Origin: Limnanthes douglasii subsp. nivea
Lineage: Eukaryota; Streptophyta; Magnoliopsida; Brassicales; Limnanthaceae
Length of the DNA: 64,000 bases
Assembly: GCA_036936605.1 (NCBI GenBank)
Contig: JAUPFV010000005.1
Span: 7,958,345 to 8,022,344 of the forward strand
Reading direction: 5' to 3'
In this document: piece after piece, positions 12,778 to 25,437 of the stretch
How the letters are laid out: each line of letters begins with the position of its first letter
How positions within the stretch are numbered: the first letter of the stretch is position 1
Made by a program: the position numbers and the translations under genes
The notes under the pieces: generated by a model
What the model saw: the letters and a program-made list of their open reading frames with translations, nothing else
Databases searched by the model: none
Told to the model about the DNA's origin: nothing

Positions 12778-13600
12778 ATAGCCCATTAACTATTTGGCAC
12801 ACTAGCTTATTAGGCTATTATTCTATATATTTTAAAATATTCTATAAGATACATTATTCTAATTAATAAAACCTTAAACATGTTTTATTTCTCTCTTTTT
12901 TCATGGTAGCCTAGCGTTATTGGATATGTGTTTGATATGATCAGAGAAAATAAATTTATTTATTCGTTAAAAGTTTTGGAAAAGTTTTGGAAAAAAATTA
13001 TCGTTAGACAAGTTTGGTTTTGTTAGACATTTGATTAATTATTTATTGAAACAAAGTTCAAGGAAACATGTTAGGCTTTGATTTGATTAATTGTTGATGT
13101 ACACAAAGTTCGATGAACTATTTATCCCAAAACATACATGTTTGGGATTGATTTAGTTAATTGTTGTTATACAAAAACTTTCTCGTAGGTTTACACAAAA
13201 GTTTGAGGAAACTATTTAATTTAGTTAAATTTTATTATACATAAATATTTTTGTGGTTTATAGATATCAAGAAAACGAGATTTTGTTTTTGTTTATTTAG
13301 GAAAGGTCCAATAGTATTTTGTTTGTAACATGTTTAATTTTTTGTATTTTGAAATAATAGAGTTTTGTTTAATATATTAACTACATAAATTTAATAAAAA
13401 CAAGAAATTTGAAATTAATTTTCAAGCTACTATCATATGAAAAGAAATGATTTTGAAAATAAATTACGAAATTGATGATGTTAAAAAAAAGGCCAACGGA
13501 TTGGTTTTATATTTGTAGTCAAAGAATTAGTTTTCATTTTATATTTGATTTTGATTTGAGTTTGGATTCTATTATATTTTGATTTGAGTTTGAATTGTGC
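12778..13600 (+). repeat. 3' LTR of the copia element
   Basis: It begins TGTTAGGAATATAG immediately after the polypurine tract and aligns with the 5' LTR. The AATAAAACC stretch near 12865 is a possible polyadenylation signal. The end is set where similarity with the 5' LTR fades into a TTTGATTTGAG-rich stretch. Confidence 0.65.
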
Positions 13601-13745
13601 ATTAATCTTCTAAGGTAGAACACCAATGTCCATTAGTCTTCTAAACTAGAGTGTCAATATGTATTAGGCTTCCGAGTCAGAATCTCAATATGCATTAGAC
13701 TTCCGAACACGAGAATCAATGCTTGTTATGCTTTCAAGCCGGCGC
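13600..13745. repeat. 31-bp minisatellite, about 4.5 units
   Basis: A unit of the form 'cattagtcttc..a.ac.agagt.tcaatatg' starts at 13600, 13631, 13662, 13693 and about 13724. It lies directly at the end of the copia 3' LTR. Confidence 0.75.
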
Positions 13746-15253
13746 ATACAGCCGCTATGGTTAGGTTTGATCCATAAAATATAACATTGTCCTACATCCT
13801 AATTTGATGTCTCCCAAACAAAACAATATCTTCATTTCTTATCCATAAATGATAGTCCAATCCCTTAACAATTTAGGGATAATCGAGCTCAACGACTTCA
13901 TGTGGGTTCAATATTATTTGACGTTCTATGAAAACACACAAACAAATATAAGCAAACATTTCTTTTTACTCATCATGTACTCAAAGTAACTTCAAAGAAT
14001 ACATAAAGTAAATAAATAACGATAACGTAATCTGTTAAAATATTGAAGGTGTCAGATCTAAAAATATTTTTTTATTCAAAACAACAAAATTTTGATATCG
14101 TTCGGAGTGGAAATATAATAACGGGAAGCTAAGGAACCAAAAATTCTAAAGTAGTTTGGATAGATAAAAAGTATTATTCATAAGAAATGTACATCTCTCA
14201 TTCTTTTTTTACACTTACTAATAGTATTTTTTTTGTTGTCGCTTCGAAATACTCGAAAAGTTATCCACTTCGATAAAATTACCATAAAAATACATCAGTT
14301 ATATTAGTAACATACTACTTACTCATATACTATTTTCATTTTGATACAAATATAGTTTTTTCTCAATGGAGATTTTGGCCAACAAATAGTATTTAACAAG
14401 GCAAGAGTAGAGGCAGTACTAAACTAAGGCCTGCAGAGTCATGAAATTTTTGCCAAAAGTACATTGGCCGAAAAAGAAGAAGTAAGAAAGCTTGGATATT
14501 CGCTCAAGTAGCTCACACGATCGATCACATTGGCCTAGAACTTCAGAACTTAGAGGATCAGCTACCCGCTATACTGTACCCCAAAAGCTTGGTTATTTGC
14601 ATCAAATTATCTAGAATTCAAAATCTTGACGGTACAACACATTCCAAACCAAACTTCTTCAATAATACAAAGCCAACATTATGAATCAAGAACTTCAATT
14701 TCAAAAGTAACAATTTGGTTTCACATAGAATTTCAAAGCATAAATTTGTACTTCTCTCCCACTTTGCGTGGAAATACTAGGGATGTTGTTAACAAAGATC
14801 AACTACTTATACTTACCAAATATTAAATTAATTAAAAAAACTAATTTGAAAAAATATCATTCAAGATTATGTTTAAAATACGGAGAAAAAATAAAATAAA
14901 TCAACAATATGATATTTCATGTTTACGAATAAAACATATTCTTCTTTGATGCGAGAATTACGGTGCCATGCAATCAAACACTATATATAAGATCTCGTTG
15001 TATAAAAGAAAACTAACTTCATCATTCAAAAATTAAAACAATACATATCACATCTTTATTATTATATAATATCAAATGCGTTTTTATTCATTTTTTATTT
15101 TATAAAATATATCTCTAATTACTTATAAATCTAATATTTCAACTTGTTTTCATCCTATCAAATTTAACATCACCAATTATAATATGGATGAACTAACAAT
15201 TTTGTCAAAAACACCATTCACTTCAAAAAGAATTAATTAAAAATATTTCACAA

Positions 15254-15256
<3 letters not shown>
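13746..15256. other. No gene recognised
   Basis: This is unique-looking AT-rich sequence. Short frames such as 14626-14826 show no domain and no codon bias different from the background. Confidence 0.45.

Positions 15257-15298
<42 letters not shown>
15257..15298. repeat. (AT)n microsatellite
   Basis: An uninterrupted TA dinucleotide run of about 40 bases. Confidence 0.95.
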
Positions 15299-15299
<1 letters not shown>

Positions 15300-17486
15300 C
15301 GTTTTTTAATTACTCATCAAAACCGTGTATTGTATCTTTTGTCTTATATCCAAAAATAATTAGAGCAGGTACTCAATATTAGAGATTATTACTATCTTAT
15401 TCACCATAATCTTTGATAAAAAATGAGAATAGGATAATTTACTAATAACAACCCAACATCAAACTTATTTACTAATAACATACCAGATTTGATAAAGTAC
15501 GGATAACCACCTGGATCTGAACTAAAGTACTCACAACAACCTGCACTTTTTGTTAATATTAATATACTTGTAACAGTTTTTCTCTCTCATATTTTTTTGT
15601 TTTATTAAATGATATACCTTTGAAACCTTAGTCCTAAAAAAATCTGAAAATACAATTGATTTTGTTTTTGAAGACAAACAAAAGTTTATCCATGAAAGCT
15701 TTTTAAAAAAAAAAATCAGAATGCGTTCAGGTGCAATAATATCTGTAATTGAGGTGTGAAATTAGTCTGGAAAAGACAATTATGTTCAAGTTGGGTAATT
15801 ACGTGTATTTTGGTTACTAAAAAACTACTCTGTCCATTTGCGTAATTACGTAGAAATGAGTTGCGCAAATAAGAATATAAAAGGTTGCAAAAATAGAATC
15901 TTAGTTGCTCAATAAGTCCTTTGATGTGAAAAAAAAAATACAAACTTGTTTTGTGAAAATAAGTGTTAATTGAGTGTGAAACAACCAACTTTTTTACAGG
16001 TACGAATATACGTGCGCGCATTCTCGTGCTGAAAAAACTTTTTTTAAAAATTTAAACTGCGTCCGGAATACAAAATTTATTTGAAAAAATATTTTTTCCG
16101 AAATTATTATTCATAGATTTCGCTTTGTTAGTCATTAAAAAATAAAAAATTACGTATTTAAAAAAATTAAATTCGAATTAAAAAATATGAAGTTTCGTGT
16201 GTTGAATATAACTAATATTTGAGACCATACATACATATTATGTGTGCATAATTATCATTAAAAATATATGTTGCATATTATTTTCAATAAACTTTAACAT
16301 GAATAAACTTTAAAATTCAATTATGGCTAATTCTAATTTTCCCTAAATACTTGTAGATAACTATCCATAAAAAAAAAACCTACTAGAATAAAAATATATT
16401 TAAGACCTATTTGTTAATAGCCATTCCCCTAGTGTGGAATATCATTTTCACATGCAAACTGGAAACGGGATTCGTTGTGTGTACGCTCATGCAGAAAAGT
16501 TGATCCGTCGCACCATCAGTTAGGCGATGTGATCACATACCGTCGGCCCATTACTCGTCTGTCTTCAATTCAATACCTCAGCACTACGTCATTTATATTT
16601 TATATCTGTCTTCTAACTGCATGGGTTTCTAAAGTTACCATCTAAAATTTAACCTTTTTTTATTAATAAAAAACTTTAAATTAATGGTAAAAATTTACAG
16701 TGGTATATGAAGCCTTCTATCCTAACAGAATAGAGAAAATACATTATTAAAATAGGGATTACAATAGATTACAAATGGACTAAAATTTAACTGTTTGATT
16801 ATTATATAGTGATTTTATTATGTTAATGATTTAAAGTTACCATTTGAGAATGGAGAATTACTGTATCGTTTTAGATTTAGAATTATGTTTTAGTTTTATA
16901 ATTTTTAATCTTATATACAGATTTTAAAATAATAATAATTTTTTTTGTATAGATGTTAATGACATTATACTTGAAGTAATATCGATTTTTATAATTATCA
17001 AAACAAATAACATTTATAATTATTAAAAAAATAACATTATATAAGCGAATCTAAGGAATAGACTTTCAATTTTTGAGTTATAAATTTAAATTTTATAATT
17101 GATAAATTGTTTTTAGAAAATCATAACAAAACACAAAACCTATTAATAAATAAATAAAAAAAATAATCAAAACAAATGGATAGATGAAACAAGAAAATCG
17201 TAAATCAGCATGATTAAAATAAAAATAAAAATTACAGCATAGTTTATCTCCTCTCAAATATTTATAACATTTATAAGACACGATATTCATTATAAAGTAT
17301 TAAATACAAAATTTAAAAATTTAGATCAATTAGGTAGAGAAATTAATTAAAACAAGTGGATAGATCAACACGAAACAGCAAATGAGCAGGACAAAAAAGA
17401 TTGATCACCAGCGAATCTAAAAACCTAGAGATACGATAAAGTTTATGTCCTCTCGAACATTTAAGCTTTGAACAGTAATTCTTTAG
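15299..17486. other. No gene recognised
   Basis: AT-rich sequence. The 101-residue minus frame at 15716-16021 and the 65-residue minus frame at 17093-17290 lack domains, signal peptides or similarity I can recognise. Confidence 0.45.
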
Positions 17487-17793
17487 ACTATCGACTTTAG
17501 TGACAGATAGTCCATATCAAAAGTCTGTTAGTAGTTCCTGGGTGTTGGCTCTCAATTTTTATGACAAATAGTCCCTCAACTATTCATTTATCGATAAAAT
17601 TAGTTTTTTTTTTTATAAATTAATCCCCTTAATAAACATACGCATGAGACTAACTTTATCCAAAATGAATAGTTTAGAGACTATCAACGGATTTTTGAAA
17701 ATCCAAAAACTATATATCACCATAATAGATAATTCATAGACTACCTCCGGACTTTTGAAAATCTATAAACTATCTGTCACTAAAATCGATAGT
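17487..17793. mobile_element. Foldback (MITE-like) element, copy 2
   Basis: The left end actatcgactttagtgacag (17487) pairs with the right end, whose reverse complement starts actatcgattttagtgacag (ending at 17793). Pairing resumes further in, around aaaagtc and cattt.(t)cgataaa. The inner arms (attcattttggataaagttagt) match the arms of the 5.4-kb foldback, so the two belong to one non-autonomous family. No coding capacity. Flanking target-site duplication not resolved. Confidence 0.65.
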
Positions 17794-19250
17794 ATATGAA
17801 CGAATTACTACTTAAAACCCAAACATCTATAAAATGAGATATTCATTATAAAATATTTAATAAAAAATTAAAAATTAAATTCAAACTAATTATTTATTAA
17901 AATTTACATCTAAATAATTCATAATCATCATGACTGACCACCTCTATAAACAGCTATTTGTATTATATTTACACCAAAACGGTCAATTTTATTTTGCAGA
18001 AAACTTGAGTGGTTTTTTTATTTGGAGCAGCCACAAATAATACAAATACTATACTAGTTATTTTTTAAACAGATAATAAATTTTAATAACTAATCATGTT
18101 TAATATGGTCATTCCGAACTACATTTTTCTATTTATTTAGGAAACTTAAATCTCCTCTGTATATAGAAAAAATAGAAATGAATGACATACAGAAGAGCAG
18201 AAAGCAAAGGGTGGCTCTAGTAAGCCCTAGATAAGGCATGAGGTCCACGCGTAGACGACTAAAATGTTAGGAAACAAAACAATACTCCATTGGTTTAGTG
18301 GGGTGGGGTTTAGATCAGATTCGATGGCCATATTTATTTACTCACTATTATCACACTACACATCTCTAACTCTAACCCACCTCCACCCCCAAACTTCATT
18401 TATTTTTTTCGCATTAGTCGCCCTATATTCTTATTTATAAGTTCAATTATTGGTTTCTTTTGTAAATTTAGATACGGATTTTGATTTTAGTTTCCAAAAG
18501 TTGAAATGCGTAATTGATTAGCAACACAAGAATGATACAAAGCTTTTGTTTGGGGTAGATGTTTTAAAAACTATATAAATTACTTAAATTTTTTTTAGTG
18601 GGGATGGATTTTGGATGGATTTTGGATGGACATTTAATTTTGAATAAATTGTACGGATATATTTTATAGATAATAAATCCATTTGATTTGTATAGTTGTA
18701 AATAGGTGTTTAAATTTTTTTATACGTTTTGAAAATGATGAACATTTTAAGAATATTTTTTCGTTTTTTTTATGAAGGCGTCACACGCTCGAACTCCTCG
18801 CTAGCTGCGTTGACTAGGTCGATATAGTAAGCGGATGAATTCAAAGATCATCGATGACTCTGTATGTATGTGGGAAGAAACTTGTATTCAAATAGTGATT
18901 TTTTGAAACAATCAACATAAATTTGCTAGTTATTTTTACATTATGCTTAGAATTATGGAAAACCAAGACGAAAGTGAAGCTCCACGAGGGCCAAAATGTC
19001 TGAATCTGAAAGTGACTTGTGGAGCGGCCTTGGGAGTTTGACAGTTCCATCCAGAAATATATGGTTAGCCTCTCCACTTTCCAAATCTTTACTCCAAAAG
19101 TTATTAACCTCATGAGATCTATGAAGGCTCCAATCAACATCCCGGGTAGAATGACGTTGCTATGGGCACTTCCCAACTTCAAAGATAATAAGGTATTATT
19201 TGGTACATGATATTTTGGCATGATATTTGTATCATACGTTGCATTAGTAT
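17794..19250. other. No gene recognised; somewhat more GC-mixed than its surroundings
   Basis: Around 18180-18450 the sequence is less AT-rich and reads like single-copy flank, but no convincing exon is present. A 12-bp motif, ggatggattttg, is repeated near 18603-18630. The 126-residue minus frame at 18841-19221 overlaps a shorter plus frame and neither has a recognisable domain. Confidence 0.4.
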
Positions 19251-19254
19251 AAGA

Positions 19255-22200
19255 TGGACAAGTACGATTGGTTAGGAAATCCAGAGCATCATATTAAGCA
19301 TTTCAGAAACGTAATGTTCAGTTTTGGCACGGATACCCTATTATTTTGTCGGGTTTTTTTATATGACTTTCATAAAAATTGCCTTCACATAATTTGACCA
19401 ATTTCTCCCTAAATGAAGCTTTGAAGTACTATTATCCTTGTTCATGGATCATTTTATCGGGAGCAAAATTATTAAAAGGGATGGTGATTATACCACGCAT
19501 TACAATCAATAGTGAAATGAATGTCAGAGAGACTACACTTTATGGTTTGTGGAAACAAAAGATAGTCTTGAACATTGGAATAAAATTATAATATATACTT
19601 TTTTAGATAATGAATTTTATTGAGCTCATTGGTAAAAGGCATAATAAACAAGAATTCTCTGCTAGCTCAGTTTGAGTCACATATAAAGGTATATAAAATA
19701 ATGTATTTGAGAGTTAGGCCAACCGTCAACATGCTACTCATCAAAACTTGCTTCAACACCAACGGTTTTTTCCCATACTCTTGCTCAACAGTCAAATTAT
19801 GCTCAGCTGCTCACTTCAACTTCAGCACCTACTGAGCTAACTGAGAGTATAACGATAATCTATGGAAAAATTCGAAGACTTTGTACATTTTTAAAACTGT
19901 TGCCAGTGATCAAACCAAGTGAATAAAGGAACCCCAAAAGGCCATGTAACAATCATAACAGTGTTGAAAATTGTACAATATATTGTAGGCTCATAAGAGA
20001 AGAGATCCAAAATCTCATTAAAGATGAAAGTTGATTAAATCGTCAAGAGCCAATATTCTGGATGTTGAAGAGATGTTAATGCCAAACATAAATGATATGA
20101 GTCAAGACCATATGTTATAAGAACTGAATCCTCGATAGTTGAGCCGAAAGAAGAGAAAACCATGGTTATTTTGGATAATCTCTAAGGCAGTTTTGAAGAC
20201 CAAGCTGAGGATTATCAGGATTTGATGCTAACCAAGACATGGTAAAGACTATATATGGGAGTGATTTACTATCAAGCCTCACTGAGATTTTGAGAAATAA
20301 TCACGTTTCTAATCTTGAGTTACATTGCCAAGGTCATAAATCTGCTCAACTATACCAAACTTCTTACTCACTAATAATATTTATTGACGATGACCTTCAG
20401 AGGACTTTCATATCTCATCAGGATGTCGTCTTCGTAACTGCTTGCATTGTCGAATTTGAATTTATAAAATTTCTTATTGATAAGGGTAGCTCGACAAATA
20501 TAATATTCAAAGGAATTTATGATAAAATAATGATTCCCCCTACTTATTGGAAGCCCAAAAATACATTAGTTGGGTTCACGAGAGATAATGCCCTTTTGTT
20601 GGATAAGTTTAAGGTAATAAGTTACCTTGGGTAGAGGGAGTTTAAGAAGACGGCGAGTTTATCATTCATAGTGATTGATGCCTTATCTTCTTATGATTCT
20701 GTTATGGGTCAATTATGGATCGATATGATGCATGATATTGCATCCACCATTTACCAGTCCCCGATGATGAAACAAAATTACTTGAGCTAGCCAAGGGAAA
20801 ACGTTTGAAAATCAGAAGAAAAAAAAAATCTTTTAGATAGCATTCGAGCTTATTTATCATCTTTTTTATACTAAAAATATTAGATAGTTGTGTTTGGAAT
20901 TCTAAATATGTTACACAAGTGTTGTCTGATATCATTTTCCATAAGCTATCAGTCAATACAAATGTTCAGCCAACTATACAAAAGAGGCAGGGTTTCTCTT
21001 TTGCTAAATCAAAAGAGAATATGATTGAGGTTGATAAGCTATTAAGTGTCATACATATCCGTGAGGCTTAGTATCCTAAATGTACTTTAGCCCCAAATTT
21101 TATCCCAAAAAAGAATGAGAAATGGCTAATACGTATGGACTTTACTGATTTGAATATAAATTTGCTCAAAGACTTCTAAAGGAGATATTGGTTGTTAGAT
21201 TTAATGTCAGATACCAAACTTTTATCATTCATGAATGTATATTCAGGGTACAATAAAATCCAAAGGCACCCAATAAATCAAGATTGCACTACTTTTATCA
21301 TTGATCGAGGCTTTTATTACTACAGAATCATGTCCTTTAGATTGAGCAATGCAGGGGAAACTTACCAAATTCTTTCCAAGAAGACTTTGGTAAGTTTCCC
21401 CTCCATTGCTCAATTGGAATGACATTTCCAACAAGGCTTTTGCTAGCTAGATAAGCCAAAATATGAAGGTATACATTGATGACATGCCTGTGAAGAGTCC
21501 TAATGATACTAACTATATAAATTAATTGGTAGAGACATTAAAGAATTTAATGACCATTAACTTGAAGTTTAATCCAAAAAAAGTGAGATTTTGATGTTTG
21601 GTTAGGCAAGATTTTGGCTATTTAGTCAGTGAAATTGGGATAGAGATAGACCGATCGTATTTGGAAGCCTTAACATACATGCTCCCTTGAAAATCAATCG
21701 AATAAGTCTAGATTTTATCTAAGAGGTTGATAGCTTTGAATATGTTCATTTTTTTCAGATAAATGTTTTCACTTTTTCCAAGTGCTAAAGAAGGTCAGCA
21801 GTTAATTCGCACAAGAGTGTGATTATTCTTTCAACAAGATAAAAGATTATTCTTTTTCTCCAAAGGTTCTCTCAAAACCCTTACCAGACGAGATACTCTA
21901 TATCTTCTTTATGTATCCGGTTATGTTGTCAATGGAATGTTAGTCATAGAGATAAAGAGGAGTACGAACAAAATATACTATATAAGCAAGAGACGCATAG
22001 ATACATAGACAATATACCTACAACTATATAACTAGCCCTTGAATTGGTTGTAGCGGTCGGGAAAAGGAAGACGTACTTTCAAGGTTATTCGATTGTTATC
22101 CAAAATTCCTTCTGACTTTGGACTGTATAGCACAAACCGAATATATTTGGCTATTTACATGCTGGTCAGTGAAAATATAAGGTTTTGACATATCTTATTA

Positions 22201-22270
22201 TCCAAAGACAACCATCAAGGCTCAAGTAATGAAACACATTGATATAAAGCTGACAAAATAATTTATTTAA
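19255..22270 (+). mobile_element. Ty3/gypsy (Tat-like) retrotransposon remnant
   Basis: Domains appear in gypsy order, with frameshifts. Gag (from 19255) reads YDWLGNPEHHIKHFRNVMF, like the Tat-type 'DP.EHL..F...M' signature. Protease (20239-20700) has FLIDKGSSTNIIF, where the active-site D-x-GSS is recognisable, then LVGFT and FIVIDALSSYD. RT (about 20980-21700) has IPKKNEKWLIRMDFTDLN, LSFMNVYSGYNKIQ, MSFRLSNAGETYQ and YIDDMPVKS. RNase H (about 21850-22230) has LYLLYVSGYVVNGMLV, IYYISKR and TIKAQ. Integrase and LTRs are not identifiable. The element is inactive, with stops throughout. Confidence 0.85.
21341..21414. repeat. Inverted duplication inside the gypsy RT (near-perfect hairpin)
   Basis: A 29-base arm at 21341-21369 is the reverse complement of 21386-21414 with one mismatch, separated by a 16-base loop. 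Weaker pairing continues outward to about 21327 and 21432. As a result both strands encode a near-identical peptide (MSF.LSN.GETYQ), which is the RT palm segment duplicated in the opposite direction. Confidence 0.9.
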
Positions 22271-22350
22271 ATGAAATTCTAAAAGAAGCAATCTTTTTTT
22301 TAAATCACCCAATTATAAATAAATTTAATTAAATAACCATATCATAAGGA

Positions 22351-24200
22351 TGATAAATCGATCATCAAAACCATGGAAAGCATAATAACCCTTTGTGATT
22401 TCTTACCGAACAAAAGAAACGAATGAACTTACATGTTTGCCTTGAGTTCTATATTATTTTATTTCTTCAGAATCTACTACAACCTTTTGAATTCAAGAAC
22501 ACTTGTTGAAGAACTTTGAAAGAGAAAAAAAGAAATAAAGGCTTGAAGTCTTCTAATCACAGAGTTGGCTATCGATTGTTTAGCTTTTGGCTGAAGAAAT
22601 CCCAAAACCTATGCCTGTTATTTATAAGGTTTTACAACTTAAAGCCCTAAATTATAAAACTCAACTGTTTTACTATCTTGTGATCAGAGACCACGACCTA
22701 GTAAATTGACAATTCAATTTACACCTAAGTTTTGAGATTTTGGCCCTCTCCTTCGCAGTCTTCAAACTCAACATGGTTTCTACACATCCCTCGGTCCAAT
22801 TTATTTAATTACACAATTTAATTAACTCGATTACTTTTATTATTAGACTACCTTAAGACAATGACCGAAAACGTATATTTAGCATGTCGGTCCAAATTAT
22901 TGTCGGTCTGATTTACATTCAAGCATATAACATTTAATTCATAAATAAACATATAACATCTAACATGTCAAAAACATCATATTTGTGAATTAAACCCAAA
23001 ATTACATCTTAAATTAATTAAAAACTTAATTTAAAAATAAAAATTAATTTCAAATATTTAAAAAAAACGACTTAATGTTGTTGTTGTACGCACGCCCAAC
23101 AGACAGCACCAGCTGCTATCACTGAGCGTTTGCCCACCCAGTAACCCCACATTGTTGTCATCGTTATAGTAGTGGGTTTACAAATCTTTGCAAGTCACGG
23201 TGTTCACCACAACATCCGTGGTTCGATGACCATGTTTAACATCGATGGACGGTCTTCGATCAACGTTAACATCAGAGGTTAAGCTATCGATGAGCCACTG
23301 CTCCAATAGTTTCAAATTGATTCATCAACTTATGGTTGGTTTGATTCTGATTTTGATAAAACCAAAATTCTGAGACATCAAATCTAACCCTAAATCAATC
23401 AAACAATTCAACTCATATTTTTACATATCCTAAATTCATGGCCTAACCAGCTCAATCAACACATGCACCTAATGGCGTGGATTCTTTATAGTAATAAATA
23501 TACATGATACAATATACATGTTTTTCGATTATTTTAACAATCACAAATGTGTTTTATTGGCTCTAATACTAATTGATGAATCGCTCATCAAAACCGCAAA
23601 AAACATAACAACCCTGATTTCCTATTAAATAAACAAAAAAAAACGAAGAAACTTATATGTTTGCTTTAAGTTCTCCATTATCATGTTTCTTCAGAAATCT
23701 AAAGCAACCATTGGACTTCAACAACACTTGCTGAAGAAATTTGAAAGAGAATGAGAGAAAGAAAGACTGAATTCTTCCAATTACAGAGATAGGGGTTTTC
23801 TATCGGCTATTTAGATGTTGGTTGAAGAAATGTCAAAATCTAGGCCACCTATTAATAGGGCTTCACAACTTGAAACCCAATTGTTTTATTATCTGGTGAT
23901 CAGTGACCGTAACCCAATAAATTAACAATTCAATTTACACCATGAATTATTAGTTCAAACTTAAGTGTTGAGATTCATGCATTTTTATTCATAGTGAAGA
24001 AATTCAACCTGATAATCGCACTTGAATCCATAACATTTTTTCCACTCATAAATCCAAACCAATTAATTACATAAATTAATCAATTACTTTTATTGATGAA
24101 CTACCTTAAACAAAACAAAAAACAAAACGTGTGTTATTTCAAGTTATTACCCATTCATAAATATATCAAATAAATATATTTCAACGCATATAGATCCAAC
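22351..24200 (-). mobile_element. Small non-autonomous LTR retroelement (TRIM/LARD-like)
   Basis: Two direct repeats of about 0.6 kb start TGAT(A/G)AATCG at 22351 and 23574 and share blocks such as 'tcatcaaaacc', 'aagaacacttg(t/c)tgaag', 'tctatcg', 'gtgatcag.gacc', 'ttgacaattcaatttacac' and 'aattacttttatt'. Directly outside the right repeat, at 23557-23571, ttggctctaatact is a slightly mutated antisense tRNA-Met primer-binding site two bases from the LTR end. The element therefore reads on the minus strand. The internal part (about 22985-23556) has no coding frame, so it depended on another element for movement. The outer ends near 22985 and 24200 are approximate. Confidence 0.65.
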
Positions 24201-24685
24201 ACAATGTGAACTATTCTGTAATCAAAATCGGATAACATGATATAAATACACGAATAAAAATAGTACTAATACTAATATTTAAGAATAGATTTGCATGTAG
24301 TTGATTATGTTTATCCATAAAAGGAAAATGGTATGAATCGGATTCTTTTGACTTCATGTGCACCACGAGCGGAGCGACCACACTTTCCACAACCTAACCT
24401 CACTTTTTTTGTCTCCGTTCTCTTTCGGAATCATTTTCACACCAATTAAATAGGCATTGAAGAAGTGGTTAAGAGTAGGGGAGTAGAAATGAAATTTTGC
24501 AATATCAGTATTGTCTCTCTGGCGGTGGCAGCAAACCTAATAACTCTCTTAACAACAACAACAACAACCGATACTCACTTACTTACGTGGCATTTTTACA
24601 AAGGCTAGTCCAACTAGGAAGTAGTTCAACGATAAATCACTTTCGCAATATTTAAATTTTTATTATTCCACCGATTCAACGATAT
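24201..24685. other. No gene recognised
   Basis: The sequence at 24340-24600 is relatively GC-rich for this window, with CT-rich and (CAA)n stretches. It could be an old gene flank or promoter, but no exon is visible. Confidence 0.4.
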
Positions 24686-24764
24686 AGATTGACAAGATGT
24701 AAAAAAAAAAACAAAAAAAAAAACAAAAAAAAAAAAAAAAAAAAAAAAAAGATTGACAAGATGT
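24686..24764. mobile_element. Bare poly(A) insertion with 14-bp target-site duplication
   Basis: An A-tract of about 50 bases with two C interruptions (24701-24750) lies between identical 14-mers, gattgacaagatgt, at 24687-24700 and 24751-24764. This is the structure left by target-primed reverse transcription when only the tail of a polyadenylated RNA is copied. The minus-strand frame with a poly-Phe run across it is an artefact. Confidence 0.8.
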
Positions 24765-25170
24765 TATAAAATACAAAACTTCGATGAAAATGGTAAAAAA
24801 TATTGAGTCGCACATAAAATATAAATTACTTTTTTCATCGTTATCAGTATTAAAATAAATCATTGAGTATTTATTTGTTATTTTATCTATTTTAATAATC
24901 ATAAATTATTATTGAATTAGATTTTTTTTTATTTTTTCGTTTTATATTTTTCTTTTCCAACCTTGTTATTCGTTTTTATGTTATTAATAGAGTTAAACCA
25001 AAGATTTCGGAAACAAAAAGTAAGATTTGAGATTAACCTATCTAAAAAATAATCTAAAAAATAATGGATTGTTCAGAATAATAGGTTGAAAGAATGTTAT
25101 CATAGGTTACATAATACAATGTAATAGGTTTAGATGTTAACCTGATTGCATTATATCTTTATCTATCCAT
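24765..25170. other. No gene recognised
   Basis: AT-rich sequence between the poly(A) insertion and the probable copia 3' LTR. It may include the end of that LTR. Confidence 0.35.
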
Positions 25171-25437
25171 GTAACTAGTAAGTGGAGTGAGTTCTATTTA
25201 TTTAGTTTTTGAATTTATTTGTTCGATCTCAAGTGTTGATATTTTGACACAATTTTTGGGAAAGTTCAAATTCAATCCGATTTCTACATTTATACTTTCA
25301 TAATAGGTTTTCACATATGAGTCCAACTCTTATTTGATTATATATATTTATATGATTAATCTTATTCTTTATTAATTTATTATCTTATGGCGATGTCTAA
25401 ATATATCAATAGCGTACTAATCCATAAATTTCTAACA
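25170..25437 (-). repeat. 3' LTR (partial) of the minus-strand copia remnant
   Basis: It starts, on the minus strand, with TGTTAGAAATTTATGG at 25437, next to the polypurine tract. Its far end cannot be seen, so the LTR may be truncated relative to the right copy. Confidence 0.45.

Larger units (their letters stand above)
8989..13600 (+). mobile_element. Ty1/copia LTR retrotransposon, decayed and internally deleted
   Basis: Two related long direct repeats bound a region with copia domains in the right order. The LTRs start TGTTAG at 8989 and 12778. A purine-rich tract (tttgagagagga, 12766-12777) sits directly before the 3' LTR, as expected of a polypurine tract. A weak primer-binding site resembling tRNA-Met type (tgattagagcttg) lies near 10251. 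Protease, integrase and RNase H remnants follow at 10391-12720. Gag is almost absent, as only about 140 bases separate the PBS-like site from the protease, and the RT is poorly preserved. The 3' boundary near 13600 is approximate and no target-site duplication is established. Confidence 0.8.

Noticed and set aside
18841..19221. Minus 126-residue frame, longest non-viral frame in its area
   Set aside because: No domain, overlaps an equally open plus frame, and no start or promoter context. It stays unassigned.
24663..24902. Minus 79-residue frame with a poly-Phe run
   Set aside because: It reads through the poly(A) insertion.
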